This document shows positions 42,680 to 54,388 of a DNA stretch of 64,000 nucleotides, one piece after another. A program made the position numbers and the translations under genes. This stretch comes from Liolophura sinensis (Eukaryota > Mollusca > Polyplacophora > Chitonida > Chitonidae): positions 14,567,386 through 14,631,385 of the forward strand of contig NC_088306.1 in assembly GCF_032854445.1 (NCBI RefSeq), in the 5' to 3' direction. How positions within the stretch are numbered: position 1 is the stretch's first letter; each line of letters begins with the position of its first letter. The notes under the pieces were generated by a model, which saw only the letters and a program-made list of their open reading frames with translations, was not told the origin of the DNA and made no database searches.

Positions 42680-42930
42680 TATGTATGTTGAAACAGACAT
42701 TCGTATACCAGCTGTCAACTTATATGGACGTTCCAGGTCCATAATCGCAAGGCCGTTTCCCCAAACGACGTTTAAAAACAAAGCATTAAAGAACTAAGAA
42801 AGTATATGAAATTAGGACAGAACCATACACAGAGAAGCAGTCAACAGTTTTCAGTGATGTCGGAAAGACGCAAGGTATGTTCTAGGCAAACAAGTAAAAT
42901 CAGTATTCATGTCGTGTACCATGCTATAGT
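42680..42930 (+). repeat. Interspersed family 2, reference copy
   Basis: GAAACAGACATTCGTATACC, AGCTGTCAACTTATATGGAC, GTTCCAGGTCCATAATCGCA, GAAATTAGGACAGAACCATA, AGAAGCAGTCAACAGTTTTC, AAGACGCAAGGTATGTTCTA and GTGTACCATGCTATAG. No tRNA boxes or terminal repeats. The minus strand has a short open frame across it, but the peptide is not recognised. Confidence 0.75.
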
Positions 42931-43640
42931 TTATTTCTTGTCGCCTATATTCAGCTCTCTGTAAAATCAATCATACGCGTTACTAAAATTGACTTTACGT
43001 AACAACACATCTATATGTTAGAAGTCCATATTATTGCAAGGAAAATGAACTTACAACACTTTTTCTAGTTCATAATGTTACATAAACTCGGTTTTGACAG
43101 CAAGAACCCATTGTCTTGGGTGAGGTCAAAATAATTCAAAATCCAGTGGAATGCTGGATACTGAGTAGAGGTCAAGGTGTTTTGCTGGAGGGCAACATCT
43201 GTTGCCTGAATTGCTATCGACTTAACTGTAAACCCTGTAATTGACACTGCCATTTTTGCAATTGTTTACACTTTTTAGTATGATATAGCCTTTATATTCA
43301 TTGATTTGTTTTTTCTCTTGTGGAATATGACCTGACGTTGGTATGGATTTAGATATGGATGTTAGGAAGTTAAAGAAATATAGTCTATTCGCAGAGACAG
43401 CAGTGGAGGCTGAGTTACTGCCTGGGCCCCGTTGTTCAAAACTGGTTTCAGACTTAAACCAGATTTACCTTTAAGCCAAGTTTCCAGTTTTGTACTCCGC
43501 GTCATATAAATTGCTTACCAGTATATTAAATATGAACTGAAAAAGCATCTATATGTCAGGCAGTTGGATCTGGTTTCCATAACATACATGTGGAGAGTTA
43601 ACCATTTAGGTGGTTAGCAAATAAATCAATTTCCATGATT
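42930..43640. other. No gene seen
   Basis: AT-rich sequence. A GGGCCCCGTTGTTCAAAAC segment near 43,424 resembles MITE ends but no partner end was found. Confidence 0.3.
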
Positions 43641-43659
43641 ACCCAAAACATCCTCAAAT

Positions 43660-44080
43660 TTTTTGGAAGATAGTTTTATCTAACATACAGTCTTTACTGT
43701 CGTCTGTTTTCCGTCTCTCCAAATCTGCCTCAAAGTTAGTACCATCTGGTGTATGACAACCTCTGATCCATAAGTCTTTATCCTTGCACCACATTCAAAT
43801 ATCTCGCAACAGTATTGCACAGCTTAGACTTTGATCCACCCTTAGAATTTATGTATGACACAGCTATGGTGCTGTCAGATTTACTTGGAAATGTTTCTAA
43901 TAATTCCAAGTAATTAATACGCTGACGACCCAGTAAGTGACCGTCTCTCCACTGTTTTTAATCATTAAGAATGGCTCTCCAACCAGTAAGACTGGCGTCT
44001 GTAGAAATCACTGTGTTTCGCTGGCTATGACTTATGGGGGTCCTAGACTGTACAATATCGCTATCCACCAATTCAGGTCA
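43660..44080 (-). pseudogene. RNase H fragment of a DIRS-like retrotransposon
   Basis: Reading the minus strand: ISTDASLTGWRAIL, then RQRINYLELLE, then TIAVSYINSKGGSKSKLCNT with VARY, then after a frameshift MWCKDKDLWI, HTPDGTNFEADLERRKTDDS. This block order (TDAS-x-x-GWGA, NxLELxA, DN-x-TAVSYIN, H-x-PG-x-x-N-x-x-AD) is that of the RNase H domain in DIRS-type tyrosine-recombinase retroelements. The Asp of DN-x-TAV is lost and several frameshifts occur. No recombinase domain was found in the window. Confidence 0.7.
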
Positions 44081-44675
44081 CATTTGGAGCACTCGGACAA
44101 AACCAAAAACATCCATTACATATTTTCATGCTTCTGTTTTATCGCTCTCAAGATTGCGATAATACGACTAGCCAATCATATACTACAGGGAAAGAAGACA
44201 CTAGCAGGCCAATGAGGCGCAGCTTTCCGAACGGTTAGTGCTTTTTCTGCACTTAAACTGACCGACATTTCTCTTCAGCCCAAGACAAAACCTAAAACAG
44301 AGATACACAGTATTGGTTCTAACACTGATTTCCCTTCATGTTTCAACAGCGTAATGTCTTTAACAGCCTAACTGTGTCAGTGACTTCTCTCAGTGATTTC
44401 TCTCGTATCCTGTATATCATTTACCTTGCAGGTAAGAGTAATCAATCTACCCGACATTGATACAAAGTATGTCTCTTTTTTTCTCAACGTGGCAAACACT
44501 GGCTTCATTGATTTAGTGAAGTCTCGAAACTAACGATAATCCATTAGGAAAGATATTTAAGATGTTCAGTTGCTATCGGAACATTAAATGCATCTTTTTA
44601 GATCTAACAAAGCCATGTAACACTTCTGATGCGTGAGATCTATGGCTGATTTAATATAATTAAGAACCCACATCA
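44080..44675. other. No gene recognised; may contain more decayed DIRS sequence
   Basis: No clear domain beyond the RNase H block. A weak CSKCDLNWWIAIL reading near 44,050-44,090 on the minus strand may continue it. Confidence 0.3.
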
Positions 44676-44679
44676 TACA

Positions 44680-44770
44680 GAGTAAAACCAGAGCAGGGAC
44701 GACATTGTGATAGCTGGCAAATGGTCACATTTAACCGGTGAAAGACGCCCACTTGTCAATTTAACACTGT
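44680..44770 (-). repeat. Interspersed family 1 fragment, inverted
   Basis: AGAGTAAAACCAGAGCAGGG, ACGACATTGTGATAGCTGGC and AAATGGTCACATTTAACCGG are the reverse complement of the family 1 3' half. Confidence 0.75.
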
Positions 44771-44809
44771 CCATTTTAAAATTATGATAAACATCAGAAG
44801 GGCAATATA

Positions 44810-44935
44810 AAGTACGAAGTCAGGAAGGCTTCATGCAGAGAAGCAGTTAACAGTTTTCAATATTGAGGAAGGAATCTTCTAGGTAAAGAAATGAATTCAT
44901 TATCCGAATCGTGCACCATCCTAGTTTATAAATAA
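44810..44935 (+). repeat. Interspersed family 2 fragment (3' half)
   Basis: CAGAGAAGCAGTTAACAGTT, TTCAATATTGAGGAAGGAAT, CTTCTAGGTAAAG and GAATCGTGCACCATCCTAG. A further remnant of the same end is near 45,057-45,080. Confidence 0.6.
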
Positions 44936-45237
44936 TAATAAAAACATGCTTCTCAGTTGTCCTTTGACAGATTTTATATTAACCTGGTTGAATTTCCACC
45001 ACATAAGCTGCTTCATTTTATCAAGCAAAATTGGTTGGGCTGTTTCAAGTTATATCCAAATCGTGTATCATGCTAGGTTATAAGTTGTCAATGATAAAAA
45101 AAATATGTATATCTGTTGCAATTAGATGGTTACTGTTCATTTACCCAACGTGGCAAAATAATTGAATATGATAAAGATAAATCCACCTAGTCCCAGATTA
45201 TGTTAGTACCAGAGATCCCGTCTGTAATTATTGTACA

Positions 45238-45395
45238 ATAAGCATTTATACGAATAGTTAGAATGAAACCATATTTGCTAACAGGTAAATTGATAGGAGG
45301 TCGAACTTCACCGGTTACGCGTGACCATATGTGAGCTATCACACTGTCGTCTCCGCTCTGGTTTTACCCTCAATGCCGTCTTTAATTATTATGTT
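45238..45395 (+). repeat. Interspersed family 1 copy at the left edge of duplication copy B
   Basis: AAGCATTTATACGAATAGTT, AAATTGATAGGAGGTCGAAC, TTCACCGGTTACGCGTGACC, ACACTGTCGTCTCCGCTCTG and GGTTTTACCCTCAATGCCGT. The window begins inside the matching copy in A (1-55), so the true left boundary of the duplication is not visible. Confidence 0.75.
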
Positions 45396-47616
45396 CTAAA
45401 AAGAAAAAGACAACAACGAACCAAATTATTCTTCCGTTGTAAGGGAGAAATTTTTGTCAAACCTCAGTTCACCGGAGGCAGACTATCCTGACCATTTTAC
45501 ACCTGCTTACACCTGTAACCTAACCCCAGCTTAACATCATTAAGTAAGAGGGAGTTAGTTAGACAAATCCAGTCGGCATGACGAAACAAATGATGTTGCG
45601 TTTGTCACCTAACCCCAAAACTTAAAGTCAGTGTCACACTTGATGACATTGCCTTAGGGTTACATTTCATGACGGAAATAAGAGCCAGAAAGAGGACGGA
45701 GTTCATCAGACGTCGTCAGCGTCTCAAAAGTTTCCCAAAGTGAAATGAAAAAAATTAATATGTAGCATTTGGTTATTCAAAGGAAATATAATCTATCGTG
45801 TGAGCGAAAGTAGTGATCAAACAATGTTATTAAATGAATGATTATTGCTTAGCGCCACATCGGCAATATTTCAACTATGTTCTGGCGAAAAACAAGTTAT
45901 CAGTGAGGAAGACATTGTGGCAATTAAAACTTGATTTACTCAGTTTCATCGCCTTGAATCAACATTCTCTTTCTGTTGAATCTAATAATAATGTGACTTG
46001 GATATTGTCTTCACTGACAATACAAAACAAACCGTTAGATGTCCATTCTTGTTTAATCAGTGCTTCAGGTGTCGATTTTATGGATTACAAGGAAACAAGT
46101 TAATTCCATAATATTTCCATCGTGTCCATGCAACATTTCAGTGCCACTCTGTAATGCATAACATCTACACAATATTAGCATTATCCAATTCCTATAACAT
46201 AAGCAATTCAGTGTTATCATGTAGGAATATCAAAATGACTAAAAAAAACTATATTCTTCGTCTTTTAAACAACACAGACCCGTTTCAGTTTATTGTCCAA
46301 TATATTACTGTCCGAATATACTTAACTGTAAGAATTTAAGTTCACCTAGCGCATCAAACAATTGGATGCTTGATGCCATCCAGATGTGTGCATTTGTACA
46401 TCCGCCGTACGCATACAAAATTCAGTTTTTCTGTGAACATCTTGAGGCCATGGAAACTGATTTCTTCACATGTCTCCAGTCCATCTTCTTACTAGATTAG
46501 CAAGTCTGATAATCCAACCATCTCTTTGCTATGTGCTAAAGATCAAATCAGTCTAATAGATCGGAGTAACCGAAAATCTACACTGACACCTATGTAGTGT
46601 GAGCATCATTCTATGAAAATCATATACAGCAAATCTTTTAGAGTGACAGACCCCGGTTACCTCTGTTCAGTGTCAAACTCACAGCAATTATTTGTGCTCT
46701 CCAGTTTCTGATGGATCTACGGCCATCCAGTGTTTTATTTTCACTGAGTTTGTATCTTCTTCACAGGCTTTCGTGAATTTTTTTGTGGGTAAAATTGTCA
46801 ACATTAATACTCGAAATACTTTTCCATTGTAACACGCGTAGTTACCGTTGAGTCTCTGGTGCCAGCTAATATTGGTATACCTAGTTTACCATTGGCCGTT
46901 ACAACTTCCAATTGCCTGGCATTTAACCCTCTCTGCTCCCGTATCGTTCAAAGAGACAATTAGTTCAGTAAAACTCACAGGTTCTGGGAAATGAATGGAA
47001 TCATTCCGACAAAGGCAGGGGTTTTCAAGAACGTAATGCATTTGTCCCCTTACTATTATTACTGTTTGTAGTTTACTCCTTCCAGCTTCTAACGCCAAAA
47101 CGGTGATTCCCTAGTATGAAATGACACTTGCCAAGCAATGAAACCGTCCTGTAAGCCATTTGCATCTTGAGGTCTCGGTGTTTAGATATAATATGGTGAT
47201 CTATTTGGTCCACAACTAAGTGTTGTGACGTCATATCACTCTTTTCATAAGAATTTCCCCTATTTCCCTACGGAACATTTCAAAACTAGGTATTTTACTG
47301 TAATTCATCTCTGATTTACTATGTTTAAGATCATTCTAATAATCATTTTAATGAAATTTAAGAACTGAAAATAATATAGAAAAACCTTTGAAAAATATGG
47401 TCCCAAACACCCACCTTAGAACCTTTTGACGGAATTTCTCAGTAAGAAAAAAGTGTAAAATAAATCTGTAAAAGTATTCCTGGAAACCAGTTCTATGTTG
47501 CCTTTCATTTGAGACACACAGTGTATGTGACTGTATGTACACTTCAGGGATATTTTCTACGATTTCTTCTTTTTCTTTATAGACGTGCCATCGACCTGCA
47601 ACGGAAAAAAACAGAT

Positions 47617-48737
47617 ATGGTGAACGCATCATTTGCTGATGAGATCTTTTCCAATGACTCCAACAACAACGGCTCCTGGTACCCAGACGAAATTACTCCA
47701 GCCCCACCGAAATCGGCTGTCTTTGCGTTCCCTTTTACTCTTCGTTCGTCTATTATCTCTTGTGTGACCATTGCCATGGCATGTTCTTCCGTCTTTGTCA
47801 ATTCTCTTCTCCTGTGGGCAATCAAAAGGGTCGACAACTCTGAGCTGAAGGCTAAACGGTTCATCATGAACTTGACCATAACAAATATGACCTTGCCAGT
47901 CATGTTTGCGTTAGATCCGTACTTCATATCCGCAATGGTATATATGAGCGGCAACATTGTTTCACCTGATATATGTCTACTTGGGATCTATGCCTCCATA
48001 GGCCTCAGTTGTAACATATTCGCAAGTCGCGTGCGTTCTTGGTCTCGCTGGTGATCGCATTTATGCCATAGCTAAACCCCTAATCTACAGCACTGTTGGA
48101 TACACTAGATCAGTGAAAATATGTTTTCTGATTCTACCTTGGACCTGTGGCGTAACCGTATGGGCTATCTTTATGTTTCTGACTTGGTCAAGCTTACCAC
48201 CGTCTGGAATTCCAGGGGTTCCCATGTTTTGTCTGCACCTTCTAAACTCGTATTTAGAAGCTGAAGGGTCCAAAACCTTCGATAGTATTATTGCTGCAGC
48301 AAACGTCTTTCCTTTATTATTTACATCTCCATTTTTGGTATACTTAAATACAAAGAACGCTCTATTCAAAATCTGTCGATGACGACTGCTAAGAAAACTA
48401 CTCTTTCCTTGGCCCGAACCTATTTTCTGGTCAACATCACAACGCTGGCTCTATATCTCCCTGGGCCCATTTTTAATATCCTTACCGAAAATGCTACGGG
48501 GGAGGCTCTTACCGCTGATTCCGCTAACATAGCAAGCGCTTTGTTTGTATTATACCTGGGAAACACATGTTTGGACCCGTTAATCCTGATGAGTCGAATA
48601 CCGTCCATTCGTAAACGTTTACCGATCAGGTACAAACCTAGTAAAGGCCAACATGAAAATAAAAAGGCAATGAATCGGCACCAGCGACTGTCACACAAAA
48701 GACAGAGTTAAAAACTGACTCTACTTTAAGTGTATGA
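47617..48737 (+). pseudogene. Second copy of the GPCR exon, broken by three 1-nt indels
   Basis: This corresponds to 2,284-3,405. The reading frame is intact from the ATG at 47,617 through helix 3. It is then broken by an extra C near 48,003, a missing T near 48,310 (helix 5) and a missing G near 48,666 (C-terminal tail). Each indel changes the length of a short homopolymer. I see no substitution against copy A across the exon, so the breaks may be sequencing or assembly errors in a working gene rather than decay. If real, the protein would stop shortly after helix 3 and be non-functional. The splice acceptor upstream is unchanged. Confidence 0.8.
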
Positions 48738-50693
48738 ATCACAATTTTGAAATCATTACCATATTTTCAGATTCCTCCCTAGAATCCTTAATTTTTTACA
48801 TGGATTGACCAAAATACCACTAAGGTATACTGATTACAGTTCCGACCACATCAAAACAGAAAGTTATCATATTTTTTACCGCGTATCTATCGGCTGTCTC
48901 TTGCATTGTTACTGCGTTTTTTGCCCATCCCCGTTAGCTTAATCACCGGGGCTGTTTACAAGGGTAAACAACATGGTCAACATAGTCCCTGGGAGAACAT
49001 CCTTGTAAGCCAAACACCATCGCTACCTCAGGTCTATTGCCGAACTGTCGCCGAACTATCGCCAGTAAATTAACGGCCTTTCCGCACCAATTGTCTTAAA
49101 TGTATATTGGAATGCGTGTCAAGCTCGTAACTCTTCCAAATATGGAAATATCCGGGCAATCTTTATTGTCTCTACTCTAAACAACCGCGTGAGCACATAT
49201 GCAAACATTACATGATGTTGTAAATCTATGTTTAAATTTCAGTGTCTAAGTTGGGTGTCTAATCTCACCAGAATCACTACGGCGTCCGTTTCGTATTATT
49301 GTACACCTAAGACAACCGTTCCCACGAAATCTCCATGAATTGTATTGTACCTTACATATATGTCATAGGCTGTTTTTGTGCAGTACGTGTAAATGTACAC
49401 TAGTAAATTATATTATTTATAGATGAATACATTGAACATATAAATTATCAAAATACACTTTTGCTAAATTTGAGCTAATGTAGATTGTGTGTCTTTGTAT
49501 TCGTTCAGTGTTGCAAAATATGTGTCATTGTATAAAAGAAAATGTTATTCATTTGTAGATATTGTGTTATATTTGCCACTTTGTAAGCATTTACATGAAT
49601 AGTGAGAAAAGAACTCTATCACACCGTCATCTCTACTCCGGTTTTAATGTCTGTGCTGTAAGTCTTTTATATTATAGTCCTGGGCAAACCAAGATTCTGC
49701 TGGTTTCTTTGCATTTAATGTTATTCTATGTAAAATATGATGACAACAGAGTAGTTTGAGTAATTCTTGATAAGTGAAGGAAATTGTAAGTCACTGCATT
49801 TTTTTTTACCTTACTGTGTTTAAGGCATGGTGACTGAGGTAAACTGACAAGAGGCCGTAATTCGCCGGTTACTTGTGGCCATTTTTCAACTATTGTATCA
49901 CAATGTGGTCGCTCCTCTGGTTTCTACTCTCTATACCATAAGTATCTCAGATTGTCTGGTAGCATTTCATCCAACCTCACAAGTGATTGATTCAAAATCT
50001 AATGGTTCAAGGATTCTCCCTCAAACGCCTTCACTCTTCACTTTCTAAAATTCTGCAATGTGTATAACATGCTTGTTGGCAATTATGGACAGACCGTTCA
50101 AGACCTTAATTATTCGCCCAAGCCGAAAGCTGAAAGCCTCTTGTTTTTGCTCGGACACTTGATACATTTATTTTGACAGTGCTTTTAGTCGTTTTTCTAG
50201 AAAACTACAAATTTCAGAATGTCGAGATTTGGCAGAAAAATTCTCGGGGATGTTATCTTGTACGGTTTTAACGTTCGTTGTTCTAGGTCACTCAGTTTGG
50301 CGCTCATATATTGGATTTTGAACAAAGGCTATAACTTTAAAATGGACAGAATCTTCTGGAATTTAATATAGAAGTACGGCGATATTAGTTACACAAAATT
50401 AAGGCGATATTAGTTACATAAAAATTAAAATCCGCAATTCTAGTTTGCAATTGCTCATTATAAAAAAAAATCAGATTTTTTTTTGGTTCTAGACAAGACA
50501 TTTAGTTCAAAATAATAAAATGAATAATTTCCAAGGCGAATAAACATACTATAAGTATATCTCAGCCGCACTTTGATTGCAACCGTTCATAAAACCATCA
50601 TATTGAGGCAAACACGTGAACGCTTATATAGCCTCTAGACAAATGCTATTGTTTACAATACTGTTGTTTTTTCTTTTTTTTTTATATATTCTA

Positions 50694-50837
50694 GAGCCTC
50701 ATGAATATCTCGATAAAACGACTGAACAAAAATTCACACATTACTGTCCCCATGTCCCCAAAAGTTTGGACCTATGGAAACCGTTTTCTGAAGGCAAAAA
50801 AGAGCATTTTGAGATACATTTTATTGTTAAAAATTGA
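50694..50837 (+). CDS. Copy B of the possible terminal exon
   Basis: Same frame, acceptor and stop as 5,387-5,530. Conservation of the frame means little on its own because the flanks are also very similar. Confidence 0.25.
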   Translation, partial: EPHEYLDKTTEQKFTHYCPHVPKSLDLWKPFSEGKKEHFEIHFIVKN

Positions 50838-51505
50838 CAGAATATGGTGTCACGCGATAATTTACACAACAACACAAGAGGAATCTGCAGTTCAGACTTA
50901 ATTTTCCCGGAAATCAGAAAAGCCAATGAACAGGGCAGTTCACCCTGCAACGTCTTCAGGAGTTGTCTGTCTTGAATAGCTTCTGCTGGTTTTTGCCCAC
51001 CCTTTATGAAACACAACGCTGCGTAATCACACTTCCGCAACTAGATATGGATCATAGAGAAACTTAAGTACATTGTATACTTGCACGCCAAGCCATCATA
51101 GAATTACCACTTATCACGGTTATTGTACCGATTGTCTAGAGCTGAGGTGTGTGACATTTTAGAAAGCTAAACTTTCATATTACAAATTTTATTCTCGCAT
51201 TCGATCATTACGCCTGTGTTGTCTTACATGTATTACATCGGTTCGATGTATGTTTTATTCTCGGATAGTCTTTGTCTCTTGTCCATAAACCTGAACGCCG
51301 ACATAAAAGTGAAGAAGTCTTGAGTGCGATTTTAAACACCAGTCAACCAATCAATAAATTCAAATCCGTCTGAATAGTACAAGTGGACGCGAGAGAGTAG
51401 ACAACTCCAGTATTCTTATGTGTAGCCGTCTTGGCTGTACGTTGTTGTAGAGCTAAGGGAAATAACTCTAAGGCTCTATACAAGCGGTAATTCCATTTGC
51501 TTTCC

Positions 51506-51753
51506 GCACTCTAGTAGTTAGCGTGCTAGAGTAGTATAATAGCCAAGGAGTATTATCTCACTAAGAAGTGGCTGTGAGTTCAAGTCCAACTCACTCACCA
51601 GTCTTGCTGACTTCCTACCCAGTCGCATGTGAGACGTTCTCTCAGCAACCTGCGGATGGTTGTGAGTTTCCTCTGAACACTGCCCGGTTTTGGTATATGT
51701 GAAATATTCTTGAGTACGGCGTAAAACACCAATTAAGTAAATAAATAAATACA
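51506..51753 (+). mobile_element. tRNA-headed SINE (family S), copy B, hairpin region deleted
   Basis: Orthologue or paralogue of 6,203-6,475. The sequence runs from GCCCGGTTTT straight to GGTATATGTGAAA. It therefore lacks about 30 bp that include the second hairpin arm and the GGCCGCCGT segment. Confidence 0.8.
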
Positions 51754-54023
51754 ATACATATGCTTACATCTATGGCAGCAACTAATCTGTGATGGGTAGA
51801 CTGGGTGAGAGTAGCCGCTAGTCCATCGTTTCCAATTATACAGTTATATAAACAGCTCATTTAATCTAATGTCGTTTAATCCTATACTGACATGACTCAT
51901 TCGCATTACCAAGTAACCAGCAGTCAGTCCTGTTAAGAAACAGCAAAGACATTCCAATCATAACATGGAGTTATATTCAAATGTAAAATTCTGGTACAAA
52001 TGTAAATGGACAAGAGACATTTACAGTCAAAAAAAACCCCTAAAACATCGCCAATGAAAAATGTGGAAACAAAGTGTTTCTTTGATGGATAACCGTAAGT
52101 AAGGTGGCCTTTATAACCAGAATTTCAACAAAACCAACAACAACATGTGTACATATTATCTCATTGAATTTTGGCCGACTTGTCTTCAGGCGTTTTCTGC
52201 TCTTTAACGTAAACAAGGTGAGGGGTGAAACCACATACGCCAGCCAGAATTCATCAGTGAGTAGACCACCTCCAGCCTTGGACAAAACATTTGTCTCTCT
52301 CCATCCAGTGAATGACAATAACTAACCCATGTATCAATGGAAACAATGCATCTAAAATCACCCAAACGGCCCCACTAACAATGGGGAACATGGCTCATGA
52401 CGCCATAACGCCATCCAGATGTTATCTAAATAGGCATAAAAGTGATATTTAATGGGCAATGAGTGATGGACTTTATCCCTGAGTTATTTTCCCTTAGACA
52501 ACTTCCAGATGGCGCTATACCTTGGTCTTGGGTCATCACTGAGTACTATATCCATTTGCTAGTAGAGCCGTATATGTGGTTTTAGAGGGAATCCTTCTCA
52601 TGCCTTATACCACTTGAAACTCTTTCTGCGGAGGAATTCTGTACATATCATTTGGTAAACGTGTTCAGTTCCTTCCATAGGACGATAGCATTCTCTGGGC
52701 ACTCCGATTTCCTCCACGAACGAAACTGATCACCTGGAAATCTAGACTTCAAAACATACAATCGTATGCCAGCTGTCATCCAAAATGGACCTTCCAGATC
52801 AATCACAAGGTCAATACCCAAAACAAAGTTCAACACAAACCACCAAAGACTTGAGGAAGAAATTAAGACAGATTCGTGCAAAGATGACCAGTGAAAAGGA
52901 TTCAGCGATACTAAAAGACACAATGAATGTTCTCTGCGAATAAATGAAATTAATTTTTTTGTGTCCAGATCATAAATTCGCCATTAAGCACCAATTAATA
53001 AATTAATCAAACTACCAGTATGTCAGTTTCTTTATATTTGGTGATTGAAACATGGAAAAAGTTTTTCATGGCAATTCAATATGTCGGTAAAATTTAAAAG
53101 AAATGTCAGCAAATAACTTCACTTTAGTTATTTCAGACGAGCAGCGCAAACACGGCTACATCCACTTGTTTCTGACGTTCTTGGTAACTAAATATTTGAT
53201 CTTAAAATCTTACATTGTTACAGCAGTCGTACCTTACTCTCATACAATCTACATGTATATGGCAAAAAGGCGTGACTTTGCAGCAGAAACAAGTGCGTTC
53301 CAGGGTAATAGGAAAAAAATCATAACATGGAGGCTTTACCAATTTTAAAGGATACTTGAAACGCTTTGGTTTTATTTCTTAATGTGCAGATGATCATGTG
53401 TAATACCGTATAACAGTACAAACAAATGTTTCCACTCATTTTGGTGAGGTAAAAATGGCTTCGAAGTACAGTTTTCGTAATGCCATGACGGTCACTCCGG
53501 AAATTAAGTAGCTTGCAGTGGTGACGTCAACGATGATCCCTGTTTAAAAAGATCTGTGGAGGACAAACCGAATGGATGTGTGCGGGGCTGTAGGAAACAG
53601 ACCAAATGGGGCGCGGAGGGGGCGCTAATCTGGCCCGAGAAGCCATGCATTTATTTGTGTACTTTGCCCACACCGTAGCGACACGGTTTACAAGGCTCGG
53701 GGCATTTTGGGGGTGTTGACCGAGTTCGGGGCAAGATTAAGGGTGACCTGATTTCTGAAAAAAAAATCCGACCGTCGACGGAAAATATGTAGAATATATA
53801 GGGGTAGTTATTGGGTATAGATAATAAACGACTTTTTTAACAAAAATTGCGGAGCATAATTTTCTTCATTTGGCATAGAAACATCATGTTTGTTTGTTCC
53901 TTTTCATGTATCCTTTAACGATGTACTCGATTTTTACTTATCTGAACTGTGATATCTCAGTTATATTACAATACAACGATAACAAAGTACGCCTTTCATA
54001 CTCGGAGTCCGATAAACTTTCGC

Positions 54024-54087
<64 letters not shown>
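54024..54087. repeat. Expanded (AT)n microsatellite in copy B
   Basis: About 30 AT dinucleotides against about 8 in copy A at 8,757-8,774. The same flanks are on both sides. Confidence 0.95.
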
Positions 54088-54088
<1 letters not shown>

Positions 54089-54388
54089 ATATGTCCTTCC
54101 ATAATATCATACACTAGGGAGCTGTTGTTATAATTTTAATCAGTGTACAAATCAGCCTCTAAGGTTTCAAGTATGTATAGACATGTATGTAGTTCCGCTT
54201 TAATTTGAATTGTTCATATATCCAACGTGGCAATTTCATTTAGCCCGGTTTTCTCCCACCATAATGCTCGTCTCCGTAATGCAGGAGGCATACACTGTCT
54301 TATATGAACAGATTTATAAGATACTAGCCATCTTCATTAAGAGAAATATATTTCTTTTAGGGGTTATTCAACTGTTAATTACCATTAT

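Noticed and set aside
43420-43445. MITE end at GGGCCCCGTTGTTCAAAAC
   Set aside because: No matching inverted end or target-site duplication found nearby.
45834-46103. 89-codon frame in copy B
   Set aside because: No domain, no splice signals, and it is shifted twice in copy A. More useful as evidence of indel errors than as a gene.
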